Positions 26,824 to 36,354 of a stretch of 64,000 nucleotides of DNA are shown in pieces. The DNA is from Glaciecola sp047637355 (lineage in GTDB: Bacteria > Pseudomonadota > Gammaproteobacteria > Enterobacterales > Alteromonadaceae): assembly GCA_047637355.1 (NCBI GenBank), contig JBLIKA010000004.1:31253-95252 (forward strand). Direction: 5' to 3'. Each line of letters begins with the position of its first letter. The stretch's first letter is position 1. The position numbers and the translations under genes were made by a program. The notes under the pieces are model-generated. The model did not search any database. It saw only the letters and a list, made by a program, of their open reading frames with translations, and was not told the DNA's origin.

Positions 26824-29283
26824 CTAAATCACTTTCGAGATATCATTGAGAACGTCACGCAAGCCTATGATCCGCTTTTGAGTATTTACGTCGTCTTTCG
26901 TTGCCTTAATATCACGCGCTAATGCGACAAGTAGAATAGCCAATTTTGCAGATTTATCACCTGTTGACATTACGTTCTGCAATTCATTGAGTAAGGTCCT
27001 AGCTGCATCAATATTCGATTTAGCTAAACCACCATCGCGTTCTAGTTGATCAATATACGCCAACGCAACAACCGGATTTGCCGGCCAAGTAACCTGAAAT
27101 TGCTGTTGAGGATTAAACGTATTCCCCATATTTGCTAACTTTGCAGCCGCTAGTTCGTTTTCCGTCAAAAATTCACTTACTTGTAAATCCATCACATCGA
27201 GACCCCGCAAGATTTCAGTACCGTAAATTTTTCCGTTGTACCAGTATGTCGACCAGTAACCGCCAATCACCATTCGTTCATCGTGAATAGGCCCACGATC
27301 AAAATACGCTATTTCAACCGGATTAGCCGTATCGCTAAAATCGATAACAGACAAACCACCTTGATACCAAGCTTGAACAAAAATATCACGCCCCGGCACT
27401 GGCACTACTGAGCCATTGTGAGCAACGCAATTCTCCTGTTCCGATTGCGGTGCATCAATTTTATAATAGCTTTGGAAGGTCAACTTACCTTCTTTAACAT
27501 CGTAAAACGCGTTGGCTCCCCATGATTTTGGATCAGATGCTCTGCAACGAGGCTGTGTACCGCCGCCCCACTCATCGGTAAATAGAACTTTTGTGCCGTC
27601 GTTATTAAAGGTTGCTGAATGCCAATAGGCAAAACCTGGATCTGATACTGCGTCAATCCGTTTTGGCTGCAACGGGTCGGTAATATCTAACAAGATACCA
27701 TTACCTGAACATGCACCGGCAGCTAATTTCAATGCTGGAAATACGGTAATATCATGACATTGGTCTGTCATATTAGTGCGTTGAGTACCTACCCCGTGAT
27801 CGCCACCACGCCACAGGCCGGAGAGGCGGCCTTCATCATCAGAAAAAACAGCAGGACTGGACGTAATCCGGGATTTTTGTGGATTTTTCACTGGTATTTC
27901 GATTACATCTATACGAAACAATGCTGTTCGGTTATCACCCGGGATGTCACCAATACAGCCTTCTAATTCATCTTCATCTCGCACGCCTGCCGTACCAGAG
28001 TTGTAGACGACAATAGTATCTTCATCTGAGGAGACGATTGAATGTGTGTGTGAGCCTCTGCAGGTTTGCACTAAGCCAACCTGTCTTGGCATGCTGATAT
28101 CTGAGATATCAAAAATACGTAAACCTCTAAAACGCTCGTCACTGACATCGTCGCTTATGCCTTGTAAACCGCAATCAATACGGCCTCTAGTTTGTTCTAC
28201 CGACATGATCAGTAAATCACCTACAATGGAGACATCACCCTGACCACCCGGACAAACAATGGAGCTTGCTAAGCTAGGCTCCCCATTATCACTTAAGTTA
28301 TAAATATTGAAGCCATGGTAATTACCAGCAACTAAAATGTTGCCTGAAAACGCCATATCTGTATTCCAAAAACTAAGTAGCGGCCAGCGTTCTGCCCACT
28401 CTGTTTTTGCGTCTCCACCGTCTTCATCCTTTCTACTTGCGGTTTTATCGTCCTTTGATGGCATTTTTATCGGTGGTAGATTTGAGGGGTTTTTGGGGTC
28501 GAAAAAACCATTTGGCCTTGGCAGTGTTTTAATTAATTTGAGATTTAAAGCAGCTTCACCAGCATCTCTAAAGCCTGCTTGCAGTCCAACTCTCTTATCC
28601 GTCGACAGACCTGACAACAAAGTATCCATTCGTGTAATTTCTGCTTCTTGGTCATTAACAATATCATTAATAAAATCGTACAGAATGGGATCGTATGCTG
28701 AACCTGATTGTTCAAGTAGGTCCTCAACCATGGTAACCGCACCTTCATGATGAGGTATCATCAAACTCAAGAATAAACGGTCGAATTCAGTGCCTTTTGC
28801 AGCCTTAAGCTCGTCCATTTGATTTGAACTCGCCATGCCCATTAAGCTGTGGTCCATATGCATGGAATGATCAATATCAGTAACTTCACCGCGTTGTTCT
28901 AACCAGTCTCGCATAAACGCAATTTCATCGGCTTGTGATTTACGAATACGACCTGCAATATCAATTATCTCTTCATTGTTAGTTCTATCATCGACCAACA
29001 CAGCCATGTCCACAGCTTGTCCATGATGTGGGATCATGTTTTGCATGAATAAGGCATCGTCACGAGTGAAACTTGTATTGGCTATTTGGACCGCATCTTG
29101 GGCACTCAGAGTCCGTGATGTTTGTCCGGGCGCGCCGGGCTGAACGATAGGAGGTGCTTCTTGTGCTTCTCCTTGCATTGTATCGGAAGGCAACTGAGCA
29201 ACGCAGGCTGAACTTAAAACGCTCAGACCAAATAAAGCGGTATACGACAAACGAGTTTGTGATTTGGTGAAAACAATTGGCAT
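26824..29283 (-). CDS. Lipoprotein with DUF305 domain and LVIVD-type beta-propeller
   Basis: This 819-residue protein has a signal peptide ending in the lipobox LSSAC, so it is probably a lipoprotein. A ferritin-like DUF305 domain follows, with MIPHHGQAVDMA and MIPHHEGAVTMV, DHSMHMDHSLMGM between them; these His/Met pairs suggest metal binding, possibly copper. Then comes a long beta-propeller: blades read LRIFDISDISMPRQVG, LLDITDPLQPKRI, SVIDFSDTANPVEI, typical LVIVD repeats. The last 70 residues are helical. The function is unknown. I chose the ATG at 29283; a TTG nine codons earlier is also open. It is a single-gene unit, convergent with gor. Confidence 0.75.
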   Translation of the reverse strand: MPIVFTKSQTRLSYTALFGLSVLSSACVAQLPSDTMQGEAQEAPPIVQPGAPGQTSRTLSAQDAVQIANTSFTRDDALFMQNMIPHHGQAVDMAVLVDDRTNNEEIIDIAGRIRKSQADEIAFMRDWLEQRGEVTDIDHSMHMDHSLMGMASSNQMDELKAAKGTEFDRLFLSLMIPHHEGAVTMVEDLLEQSGSAYDPILYDFINDIVNDQEAEITRMDTLLSGLSTDKRVGLQAGFRDAGEAALNLKLIKTLPRPNGFFDPKNPSNLPPIKMPSKDDKTASRKDEDGGDAKTEWAERWPLLSFWNTDMAFSGNILVAGNYHGFNIYNLSDNGEPSLASSIVCPGGQGDVSIVGDLLIMSVEQTRGRIDCGLQGISDDVSDERFRGLRIFDISDISMPRQVGLVQTCRGSHTHSIVSSDEDTIVVYNSGTAGVRDEDELEGCIGDIPGDNRTALFRIDVIEIPVKNPQKSRITSSPAVFSDDEGRLSGLWRGGDHGVGTQRTNMTDQCHDITVFPALKLAAGACSGNGILLDITDPLQPKRIDAVSDPGFAYWHSATFNNDGTKVLFTDEWGGGTQPRCRASDPKSWGANAFYDVKEGKLTFQSYYKIDAPQSEQENCVAHNGSVVPVPGRDIFVQAWYQGGLSVIDFSDTANPVEIAYFDRGPIHDERMVIGGYWSTYWYNGKIYGTEILRGLDVMDLQVSEFLTENELAAAKLANMGNTFNPQQQFQVTWPANPVVALAYIDQLERDGGLAKSNIDAARTLLNELQNVMSTGDKSAKLAILLVALARDIKATKDDVNTQKRIIGLRDVLNDISKVI

Positions 29284-29586
29284 AAAAGACAAGTCCTTTT
29301 GAAGTGTCAAAGTTTATAAAGTGTGGTCTCAGATTAGTTGCAAAATTAATCTGTGTAAACCCTTCAGCATTTTATCGACTAAAAAATGATAGCTCCTGCG
29401 TAAAGCCTTCGTCATGCCGCTTATATAAAAAATGCTGCTCAATGTAAAATAAATGAGTCTTTGTTGTTAAAATACTGTACAAATGACTTTTCATTTTTGT
29501 TAATTAAACACGGACAATTGATACAACAACGTACACTCATGAGTATGTTTGTTATCAATTTTTAGCCAAAAACTGAGAGTAATAAC

Positions 29587-30960
29587 ATGCTAAAAAATAG
29601 ACTTGATGGAGAAGTTCAACCCGGTTTTAAATGGGGCCCATTTACGATGAGGATCCCGCTAATTCATTTACGTTTTTCATTGGCAGACATGCTCCAAGGA
29701 CTAGCAGTAGCTGGTGCGACCGGCATGGCACTAGTGCCTTATTTTATGGCCTTGTTGGGCCTTAGCTTCGAAGAAGCCGTAACCATGGCAATGTTCCATA
29801 GCTTATTGATTTCTTTTTCTTGGATGTTCTTTGGCGACCCTTATGCACCAGGTTGGTTAACACCTGCAATACCCTTCGTTGTGGCCTTTATCACAGCACC
29901 AGCTTATTTAGGTGATCATACGTCCCAGTTTCAGGCCATGACTGCACTTTCATTAAATTTTGCATTTATTCTGATTTTTTTAGGCGCAACGGGGCTTGGA
30001 GAAAAGTTAATTAAAGTTGTGCCTAATGTTTTTAAAGGCGGCATTATACTTGGCGCAGCTGTTGCCGCTTTTTTACGTGTTACCAAAGATGGTGATGCCG
30101 CCAACGTTTTTCAGTCGGCTCCTATAGCGGGTACTTTAGGTGTTGTTGTTTGTTTAGTTTTTGCATTTTCTAAACCCTTACATACGATTGCAACGGACAA
30201 AAGATGGTTAGCGAAACTTCTCGGATTTGGTTTACTTCCCGGCTTTATTGTTGCAGGTACTGTTGGTTATTTTACAGGCGAATTTGAATACAATATCCGT
30301 TGGGAAATTCTAGATGTTGGCGCGTCAGCAACTTCATTGTGGGAGAAAGCGTCACCATTCGCGATTGGTTGGCCATCAATAGACACTTTCCTTGCATCTT
30401 TTCCATTGGCATTAATCACCTATATCTTGTTTTTCGGTGATGTGGTCACTGGCAACGAAATGATAGAACAAGCGCAGAAATCTCGTAGCGATGAAAAATT
30501 AGAGCTTAATGGCAGCCGTGCGCATATGGCAACAGGCATCAGAAACATATTAATGGCTATCATCGCTCCGTTCTTCGCTACTCAAGGGGTGCTGTGGACG
30601 GGAATCCAAGTCGTTCTTCTAAAGCGTTGGACGCAAGGTCGTGACAAGCTAGATTCAATTTTCGACAGTATTGGCAGTTTCTATGCTTTTGGTCTGCCTT
30701 TTTTATTCGTTTTCCTGCCACTAGTTACTTTATTACAACCACTATTGCCAGTCGCGTTGGCTGTCACCTTGGTGCTAACTGCGTTTGCTTGTGCTACGTT
30801 GGCTTTATCCCTTGTACAGGATGCCACGGAGCGTGGTGCAATGGTAATAACAGCAATGGCATTTAGTGTATTTGAACCTTGGATTGGCTTACTCGTCGGC
30901 GTTATCACTATCATCGGTTTATGTGGGTTTAAAGTATTCATTCCTGAGGAGAATAGTTAA
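29587..30960 (+). CDS. Multi-pass membrane permease, NCS2/SulP-like
   Basis: This is a 457-residue, strongly hydrophobic protein with about 12 predicted membrane segments. The GAAVAAFLRV and VPNVFKGGIILG stretches, and the conserved acidic position in FFGDVVTGNEMIEQ, recall xanthine/uracil-type (NCS2) and SulP-fold transporters, but I cannot assign the substrate. The stop is followed 14 bases later by a 2-hydroxyacid dehydrogenase, so the substrate may be a hydroxy or keto acid; that is inference from context. Confidence 0.6.
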   Translation: MLKNRLDGEVQPGFKWGPFTMRIPLIHLRFSLADMLQGLAVAGATGMALVPYFMALLGLSFEEAVTMAMFHSLLISFSWMFFGDPYAPGWLTPAIPFVVAFITAPAYLGDHTSQFQAMTALSLNFAFILIFLGATGLGEKLIKVVPNVFKGGIILGAAVAAFLRVTKDGDAANVFQSAPIAGTLGVVVCLVFAFSKPLHTIATDKRWLAKLLGFGLLPGFIVAGTVGYFTGEFEYNIRWEILDVGASATSLWEKASPFAIGWPSIDTFLASFPLALITYILFFGDVVTGNEMIEQAQKSRSDEKLELNGSRAHMATGIRNILMAIIAPFFATQGVLWTGIQVVLLKRWTQGRDKLDSIFDSIGSFYAFGLPFLFVFLPLVTLLQPLLPVALAVTLVLTAFACATLALSLVQDATERGAMVITAMAFSVFEPWIGLLVGVITIIGLCGFKVFIPEENS

Positions 30961-30973
30961 ATACCGGGAATAT

Positions 30974-31933
30974 ATGCGCCAAGTTGTATTTTTAGATAGT
31001 GCTACTATTGGGGATGGAATTAATATTCCATCCCCAAGTTTTGCTCATAAATGGACTAATTTCGACAAAACCAATGCAAGTCAAACGCTGATGCGAGCCC
31101 AAAATGCCGACTTGATTATTACTAATAAAGTGGTTTTTAATAAAGCACTGTTAAGTCAACTTCCGCGACTTAAACATATTGCTATTGCCGCAACAGGCAG
31201 TAACTGTGTTGATTTGCTGGCCGCCAGAGCGTTTGGAATAGACGTAAGTAATGTACCTGGCTATGCCACTCGATCTGCGAGCGAACATGTTATGTCAATG
31301 ATATTGAGTTTACGCCGTAACTTGCTTGCATTTCAAACCGATATTGCCGCCGGCAAGTGGCAAGCGTCAGAGCAATTTTGTTTTTACAATGACCCAATTT
31401 TGGATTTATATGGCAGCACACTTGGCTTAATCGGCACTGGTGCAATTGCTCAGCAAGTTGCCTATGTTGCCAAAGCATTTGGTATGCGCGTAATATTTCA
31501 TAGTGTTAGTGGACGCAAAACACTGGAAGGAGAGGAACTTGTTTCGCTCAATTATTTATTAGAAAACTCAGATATTGTGAGCTTGCATTGCCCTCTCACT
31601 TCAGCAACTAAAAATCTTATCAATGCTCAGCGACTGGAGTTAATGCGCCATAGTGCCTTATTAATTAACACAGCAAGAGGTTCAGTCGTTGACTTAGAGG
31701 CGCTGCATCATGCGCTACTGAATAAGAAAATAGCAGGCGCTGGTATAGACGTTGCACCGCAGGAACCGCCGCCTAGCGATTCCATAGTGATGCAATTAAA
31801 TACATTATTAAATTGTGTTGTAACCCCTCACACCGCCTGGGCGAGTCAGCATGCCTCTCAACTTTTAGTGGACCAAGTCGTTGCCAATTTAAACGCCTTT
31901 GTAACAGGCCAATCTATAAACATAGTGAATTAA
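30974..31933 (+). CDS. D-2-hydroxyacid dehydrogenase (glycerate/hydroxypyruvate reductase-like)
   Basis: This 319-residue NAD(P)-linked enzyme has the family order: substrate-binding half to residue ~100, NAD-binding GLIGTGAIAQQVA, the catalytic arginine in INTARGSVVD, a glutamate in the IDVAPQEPPP stretch, and the catalytic histidine in VTPHTAWAS. It interconverts a 2-keto acid and its D-2-hydroxy acid. The ATG at 30974 has GGGAA just before it; the longer frame from 30866 lies inside the permease and is not used. It is probably cotranscribed with the permease. Confidence 0.9.
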   Translation: MRQVVFLDSATIGDGINIPSPSFAHKWTNFDKTNASQTLMRAQNADLIITNKVVFNKALLSQLPRLKHIAIAATGSNCVDLLAARAFGIDVSNVPGYATRSASEHVMSMILSLRRNLLAFQTDIAAGKWQASEQFCFYNDPILDLYGSTLGLIGTGAIAQQVAYVAKAFGMRVIFHSVSGRKTLEGEELVSLNYLLENSDIVSLHCPLTSATKNLINAQRLELMRHSALLINTARGSVVDLEALHHALLNKKIAGAGIDVAPQEPPPSDSIVMQLNTLLNCVVTPHTAWASQHASQLLVDQVVANLNAFVTGQSINIVN

Positions 31934-32118
31934 AGAAGAGCGCTATGTAAAGCCTAAAATTCGCTATATCCCCCGCAAAATATAAGCCTTAATATATATA
32001 AATAACGCTATAAATTAACGTTTTTTTATATCTAAAAATAGCCTAAATATCGATTGCAGTTTTTGTCATTTGATGTGAATCTACGCTTATTATCACTGTC
32101 CTTTTTGGAGACTTTTTT

Positions 32119-33459
32119 ATGTCTGAACCTTTACCTGATTTAATTGAAGAGGTGATTAGCCATTCTGAATTGAGTGACAGTGGAATCGGCGTAGCTGCAA
32201 TTATCGCGCAGGCTGATGAAGATGAGATGGCATTGCTACTCGAGTCTCTGCCTATAGAACAACGTTTAAGCTTATGGCAGACCCTCCCTGATCATAAAAA
32301 GCTCGATATACTTGTCGCTATGCGTGGCGATCCTCGTGAAGTACTTGTGCGCGCCACGGAACCTGAGCAGTGGGATAAGCTATTTGTCGGTATTGAAGCC
32401 GAAGACTTGCTTGAACTAGCAGATTCACTGCCTGAGGAGTTAGTTGAGCGTGCTTATGCGGCAATGGATAGAGTACAAAAACAATACTTTACCGAAGCAA
32501 ACCAATATCCAGAGGAACAAGTGGGTCACTGGGTCACTCACGACTATCTCGTGTTACCTTTAAATGCCAGAGTACGTGAAGGTATTCGTCTTATACGCCG
32601 AGAAATGCCGCGTCATACAGATATGATTTTTCTAATTAATCGTTCTGGTCATTTCTCCGCAGCGGTCCCGATTGCTAAGCTCTATGCGTTGCCAGAACAC
32701 GTGCCCCTTGTTGACGTCGCATTGGACGATTTTCCAGTAATCAATGCTGCTGATGAAGGACAAAAGGTAGCCAAGGATGTTGTATTTTCAACTTATGGGG
32801 CTTTGCCTGTTATCGACGAAAACCGCAAATTAATTGGCAGAATTGACGTGACGACTGCATCGGAATTGAGCGAAGAATATTACGAGCGTCAGCTGATGGC
32901 GAGTGCAGGTATGGATGAAAACGAAGATTTATTTTCACCGGTTCGCCGAAGTGCCAAAGCTCGAGCAATCTGGTTGGGTATTAACTTATTGACTGCATTT
33001 TTGGCAAGTGCCTTCATCGGCATGTTTGAAGCAACCCTGCAACAAGTTGTGGCATTGGCTGTTTTGATGCCGGTAGTAGCAAGTATGGGTGGAATTGCGG
33101 GTAGTCAAACACTGACTCTCATTATACGAGGCTTGGCATTGAAACAAGTAACTCCCGCTAACACAATGGTATTACTATCGAAAGAATTAAAAGTTGGTGG
33201 TCTAAACGGCTTTATATGGGCTATTGTAATTGGGCTAGTGGCATTTGCGTGGTTTGGAGACCCTATGCTTGGTATTGTTATCGCTATCGCTATTTTTTTA
33301 AATATTGTTGCCGCGGCATTTGCGGGTGTTTTTGTGCCCGTGATACTTGATAAATTAAAAATTGACCCTGCACTCTCCGGCTCAGTCATTTTGACAACTG
33401 TTACTGATATAGTCGGTTTTGTCGCGTTCCTAGGTTTAGGAACGATGCTGTTACTTTAG
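32119..33459 (+). CDS. mgtE: Magnesium transporter MgtE
   Basis: The 446-residue protein has the MgtE layout: an acidic cytoplasmic N-domain of helical repeats (residues 1-130), paired CBS domains (about 135-255, including LPVIDENRKLIGRIDVTTA), then five membrane segments with MPVVASMGGIAGSQTLTLIIRG, the ion-pore signature, near residues 315-335. Mg2+ binding between the N and CBS domains gates the channel. The ATG follows GGAG at 32107-32110. A 185-base leader precedes it; I see no known magnesium riboswitch. It converges with pqiC after 12 bases. Confidence 0.95.
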   Translation: MSEPLPDLIEEVISHSELSDSGIGVAAIIAQADEDEMALLLESLPIEQRLSLWQTLPDHKKLDILVAMRGDPREVLVRATEPEQWDKLFVGIEAEDLLELADSLPEELVERAYAAMDRVQKQYFTEANQYPEEQVGHWVTHDYLVLPLNARVREGIRLIRREMPRHTDMIFLINRSGHFSAAVPIAKLYALPEHVPLVDVALDDFPVINAADEGQKVAKDVVFSTYGALPVIDENRKLIGRIDVTTASELSEEYYERQLMASAGMDENEDLFSPVRRSAKARAIWLGINLLTAFLASAFIGMFEATLQQVVALAVLMPVVASMGGIAGSQTLTLIIRGLALKQVTPANTMVLLSKELKVGGLNGFIWAIVIGLVAFAWFGDPMLGIVIAIAIFLNIVAAAFAGVFVPVILDKLKIDPALSGSVILTTVTDIVGFVAFLGLGTMLLL

Positions 33460-33471
33460 CCCTTTTTTTAC

Positions 33472-34023
33472 TCATAGCGCTTGATTGATTTGCGCGGCTA
33501 AATTGCCAACTTGCTCGCGCATTTGTTTTACAGCATTAGCGTATCCGTCACTATTTAAATCATCAACGAGTTGAAAACGAAAGAGCTTGGGATCGTCATT
33601 CTTTGACGACAATTCATAAAAACCTGACAACAGTAATTTACCATCTGCGGCTGGATAAAAATGCTCAATTGTCACACTAATGCTATCGCAGTCACTACAC
33701 CATGCTACAAAATCACTTTGCTCATTTAAATTATTTAGGTCATTTAGCAATGCGCGCTGAATGGCGTCATCTAAATTGTCAGCCCAACTATGATAACTTG
33801 CCTTAATAAGTATGTGCCCACTATCACGCATAACTAGCTGATTTGTGCTTAAATAAGCAGGAATATTAATTTTTTCTAGTTTAATTCTAGCACTCGTCAC
33901 TTTCTGCTTTTGTGCTAGCGGTTTAGCATCCAACAGATAATATGTTGGGACTGGTGCCTGTGACGTTATGCCGCATGACATAAGCAAAAAACAAAATACG
34001 ATTAACATAAACATTTTTTGCAT
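33472..34023 (-). CDS. pqiC: PqiC outer-membrane-associated lipoprotein
   Basis: This 183-residue protein has a signal peptide with lipobox LLMSC (cysteine at about residue 17) and a PqiC/DUF330 core starting PTYYLLDAKPLAQ, then IKLEKINIPAYLSTNQLVMRDSGHILIKASYHSWADNLDDAIQRALL. PqiC acts with PqiB as the outer-membrane anchor of a periplasm-spanning lipid-transport conduit. It begins one base after the pqiB stop. Start at 34023 has GAAGG just before it; the longer in-frame version to 34089 lies in pqiB and is not credible. Confidence 0.88.
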   Translation of the reverse strand: MQKMFMLIVFCFLLMSCGITSQAPVPTYYLLDAKPLAQKQKVTSARIKLEKINIPAYLSTNQLVMRDSGHILIKASYHSWADNLDDAIQRALLNDLNNLNEQSDFVAWCSDCDSISVTIEHFYPAADGKLLLSGFYELSSKNDDPKLFRFQLVDDLNSDGYANAVKQMREQVGNLAAQINQAL

Positions 34024-34024
34024 A

Positions 34025-35737
34025 TTAGTTGCCTTCTTTTTTAGATGATTGTGGCTGTTTATCACTGCTTGCCGGCTCGCCAAAAACAAGTGAATTGGGC
34101 TGATTCGTTACTTCTTTTATGATAGGTTTTATTTCATCTAGCGTGACTTCGATTTTCTTTATCATTTGCTCAACCGAACGATAAACTTGAGAATCTGGTT
34201 GTAAGCCCTTTAATGTCGCCTGCAGTTCTTCTAAGCTCAACTCTATCGTACTCAGCGTCATACTCGCTTTTTCAATCACGCCACCCGTCGTTTTGACCGT
34301 ATGATCGGCGCTATCTATCAATCCATTTATATTCGCGAGGGTGGCATTTAAAGGTAACTTTTCCAGCTCGCCAAGAATGTTTTCTAGCTTTTTAGTTAAA
34401 CTCGCAAACCCGCCTTGCGCTGCCGGTATTACTGGAAACTCACCAAACTGACCTACCATGCCTATGGGCTTACCACCGGGTTGCAAGCTTACTTTTAAGC
34501 TCCCCGTTATCAAATTCGCATTTTCGATTGACGCCGTTAGACCCTCTTTAATCCAGTCATTGACCATACCTTGAAAAATATCAGTTGATATATATCCATT
34601 CTTCATCAAGCGCTCTGGTTCAAGTTTGATTAAAACAGGAATACGATCTTCTTTACCAACGCCAGCTATATCAATAATTTCCCAGAATTCCATATAGGGT
34701 TCACTAACAGTGCCAAGTCTAATGCCACGGTATTCTACTGGCGCCCCCTTGTGCAGACCACCTACACTATCTTCAACCAAAATAACATATTCTATGAACT
34801 TGTAATCGCGCTGTTCATCAATACTTTCTTGCGAGTCGAAAACTTGAAATTGATGATTTTGTGGTACACCCAGGCCAGACTCTGCACCATTGACAAGTCC
34901 AAATTCTACGCCGCCTGCCACTAGTGTATCCAAGGATGCCATCGTTAAACTGATTCCCTCAGTCGAGGTAGTGATAGAAAGCCCATTCACATTCCAGAAT
35001 GAGGTGTTTTCAGTAACTAAATTGTGAAAAGGAGCGTGAATAAAAATGTCATAGTGAGCTTCTTGCTCGAGATCGTCATAATATTTTGACTCAACAGCAC
35101 CCACTTCAAATCCTTTGTGCAGAACAGGATTACCTACTTTTAATGGCTTGTTCCCGCGTGAAATTAGTTTTAAATGAATACCGTCTGCATTAAGTGATGT
35201 TACCGGAGGAGTTTCAAGCCCTGCAAATGCAAGCTGCTTAACGTTTGACTGACCAGGAGATACTTCAATATAGGCGCCCGATAGCAATGTACCAATTCCA
35301 GTAAAACCGGTGGCGCCAAATCGCGGTTTAACGACCCAGAACTCGCTGTCTTCGACTAAAAAAGAGTCCATCGACTTGTCCACTTCAATATCAACTAAAA
35401 TAGTCTTTTTGTTTGCACTAAAACTAATTTTTTTGACTAGCCCGATACCTACATTACGGTTTTTTAATATTGTTTTTTTCGCTTCTAAACCCTCTGCAGT
35501 CTCAAATTCAACTTGAATATGAATACCGCTATTTCGCCAATCGTTATAGACCATCCCGATACCAATAAGAACTGCAATTATCGGCAAGATCCATATTATA
35601 GAAAAGTTCGATTTATTGCTGATAAGTGGTGGTGTCGCGGCATCGACTATGGCAGATTTAGAATTCTGGATGCTTTCGGAATGATCGCTTTTTATACCTT
35701 CAGATTGTCCATTTTCTTCATTATTGTTGTTAGTCAT
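34025..35737 (-). CDS. pqiB: PqiB, MCE-domain intermembrane transport protein
   Basis: This 570-residue protein has an N-terminal membrane segment (about residues 44-63, FSIIWILPIIAVLIGIGMVY), three MCE/MlaD domains beginning SGIHIQVEFETAEGLEAKKT, then THE second and third (near HLKLISRGNKPLKVG and KFIEYVILVEDSVGGLHKGAPVEYRG), and a C-terminal coiled-coil needle region (about residues 440-540). It forms the syringe-like tunnel that lets phospholipids cross the periplasm. Start overlaps the second PqiA-like stop by four bases. The four genes are one minus-strand operon. Confidence 0.92.
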   Translation of the reverse strand: MTNNNNEENGQSEGIKSDHSESIQNSKSAIVDAATPPLISNKSNFSIIWILPIIAVLIGIGMVYNDWRNSGIHIQVEFETAEGLEAKKTILKNRNVGIGLVKKISFSANKKTILVDIEVDKSMDSFLVEDSEFWVVKPRFGATGFTGIGTLLSGAYIEVSPGQSNVKQLAFAGLETPPVTSLNADGIHLKLISRGNKPLKVGNPVLHKGFEVGAVESKYYDDLEQEAHYDIFIHAPFHNLVTENTSFWNVNGLSITTSTEGISLTMASLDTLVAGGVEFGLVNGAESGLGVPQNHQFQVFDSQESIDEQRDYKFIEYVILVEDSVGGLHKGAPVEYRGIRLGTVSEPYMEFWEIIDIAGVGKEDRIPVLIKLEPERLMKNGYISTDIFQGMVNDWIKEGLTASIENANLITGSLKVSLQPGGKPIGMVGQFGEFPVIPAAQGGFASLTKKLENILGELEKLPLNATLANINGLIDSADHTVKTTGGVIEKASMTLSTIELSLEELQATLKGLQPDSQVYRSVEQMIKKIEVTLDEIKPIIKEVTNQPNSLVFGEPASSDKQPQSSKKEGN

Positions 35738-36354
35738 TCTTCATCCACTTTATCCCAAAGGATCCTTGTATCAAACTGATGGGCGCTAATCATTGTCATT
35801 ATAACTACCCCAGCAAAAGCGGTTGCCGCAAAACCAACTTTAATTGACATTATTTCGCCCAATTGTATCAACGCCACTAAAATAGCAACAACAAATACAT
35901 CAACCATTGACCACTTACCTATAAATTCAGTCACTCGATATAATTTAGTAAGTTCATATTGCTTTATTTTATCAGCCCTATTGGCAGAATAGCATAGCCA
36001 GGCTAATGCGAACATTTTAGCCATTGGCACGATAACACTCGCAATGAAGATGACGGCCGCGATAAAATAGGACTCATGTTCTAAGAACAAAATAATCCCG
36101 CCAATGATCGTGCTTTCAGTGGTATTACCTAGTAGTTCAGTGCTCATAATAGGGTAAATATTTGCAGGTATGTAAAGTAAAATGGCAGTGACTAAAAGGC
36201 TCAGTGATATTTGAACGCTATTTTTAATCCTAGATGACAGTGCCGTATTGCAACGCTTACAGCGCGTTGAAGTTATAGGTGCTAATTTGTGACAGACCAA
36301 ACAATTGACTAAGCCACTGTTTGCAGTTGTTATTGGTTTAGCAGACTCAAGCAT
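35734..36354 (-). CDS. PqiA-like membrane protein, C-terminal half
   Basis: This is a 206-residue half of PqiA: an N-terminal zinc ribbon CLVCHKLAPITSTRCKRCN, then four membrane segments and the motif LTKLYRVTEFIGKWSMVDVFVVAILVALIQLG, which is the second-half PqiA signature. The start chosen is ATG 36354, which has AGGGGG seven bases before it, inside the end of the first half, so the two overlap by eight bases and are coupled. E. coli PqiA is a single protein of ~417 residues with both halves; here the two pieces add to about the same. PqiA is the inner-membrane partner of PqiB. Confidence 0.87.
   Translation of the reverse strand: MLESAKPITTANSGLVNCLVCHKLAPITSTRCKRCNTALSSRIKNSVQISLSLLVTAILLYIPANIYPIMSTELLGNTTESTIIGGIILFLEHESYFIAAVIFIASVIVPMAKMFALAWLCYSANRADKIKQYELTKLYRVTEFIGKWSMVDVFVVAILVALIQLGEIMSIKVGFAATAFAGVVIMTMISAHQFDTRILWDKVDEE

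Noticed and set aside
30866..30973. N-terminal extension of the hydroxyacid dehydrogenase
   Set aside because: These codons are inside the permease gene; the ATG at 30974 with GGGAA and the normal family N-terminus decide the start.
31934..32118. Magnesium riboswitch in the mgtE leader
   Set aside because: No recognisable M-box sequence or terminator/antiterminator pair; it is AT-rich and plain.
33425..33444. Perfect 8-bp hairpin CGTTCCTA/TAGGAACG near the mgtE 3' end
   Set aside because: It lies within the mgtE coding sequence and is not followed by a T run in either direction, so I did not list it as a terminator.
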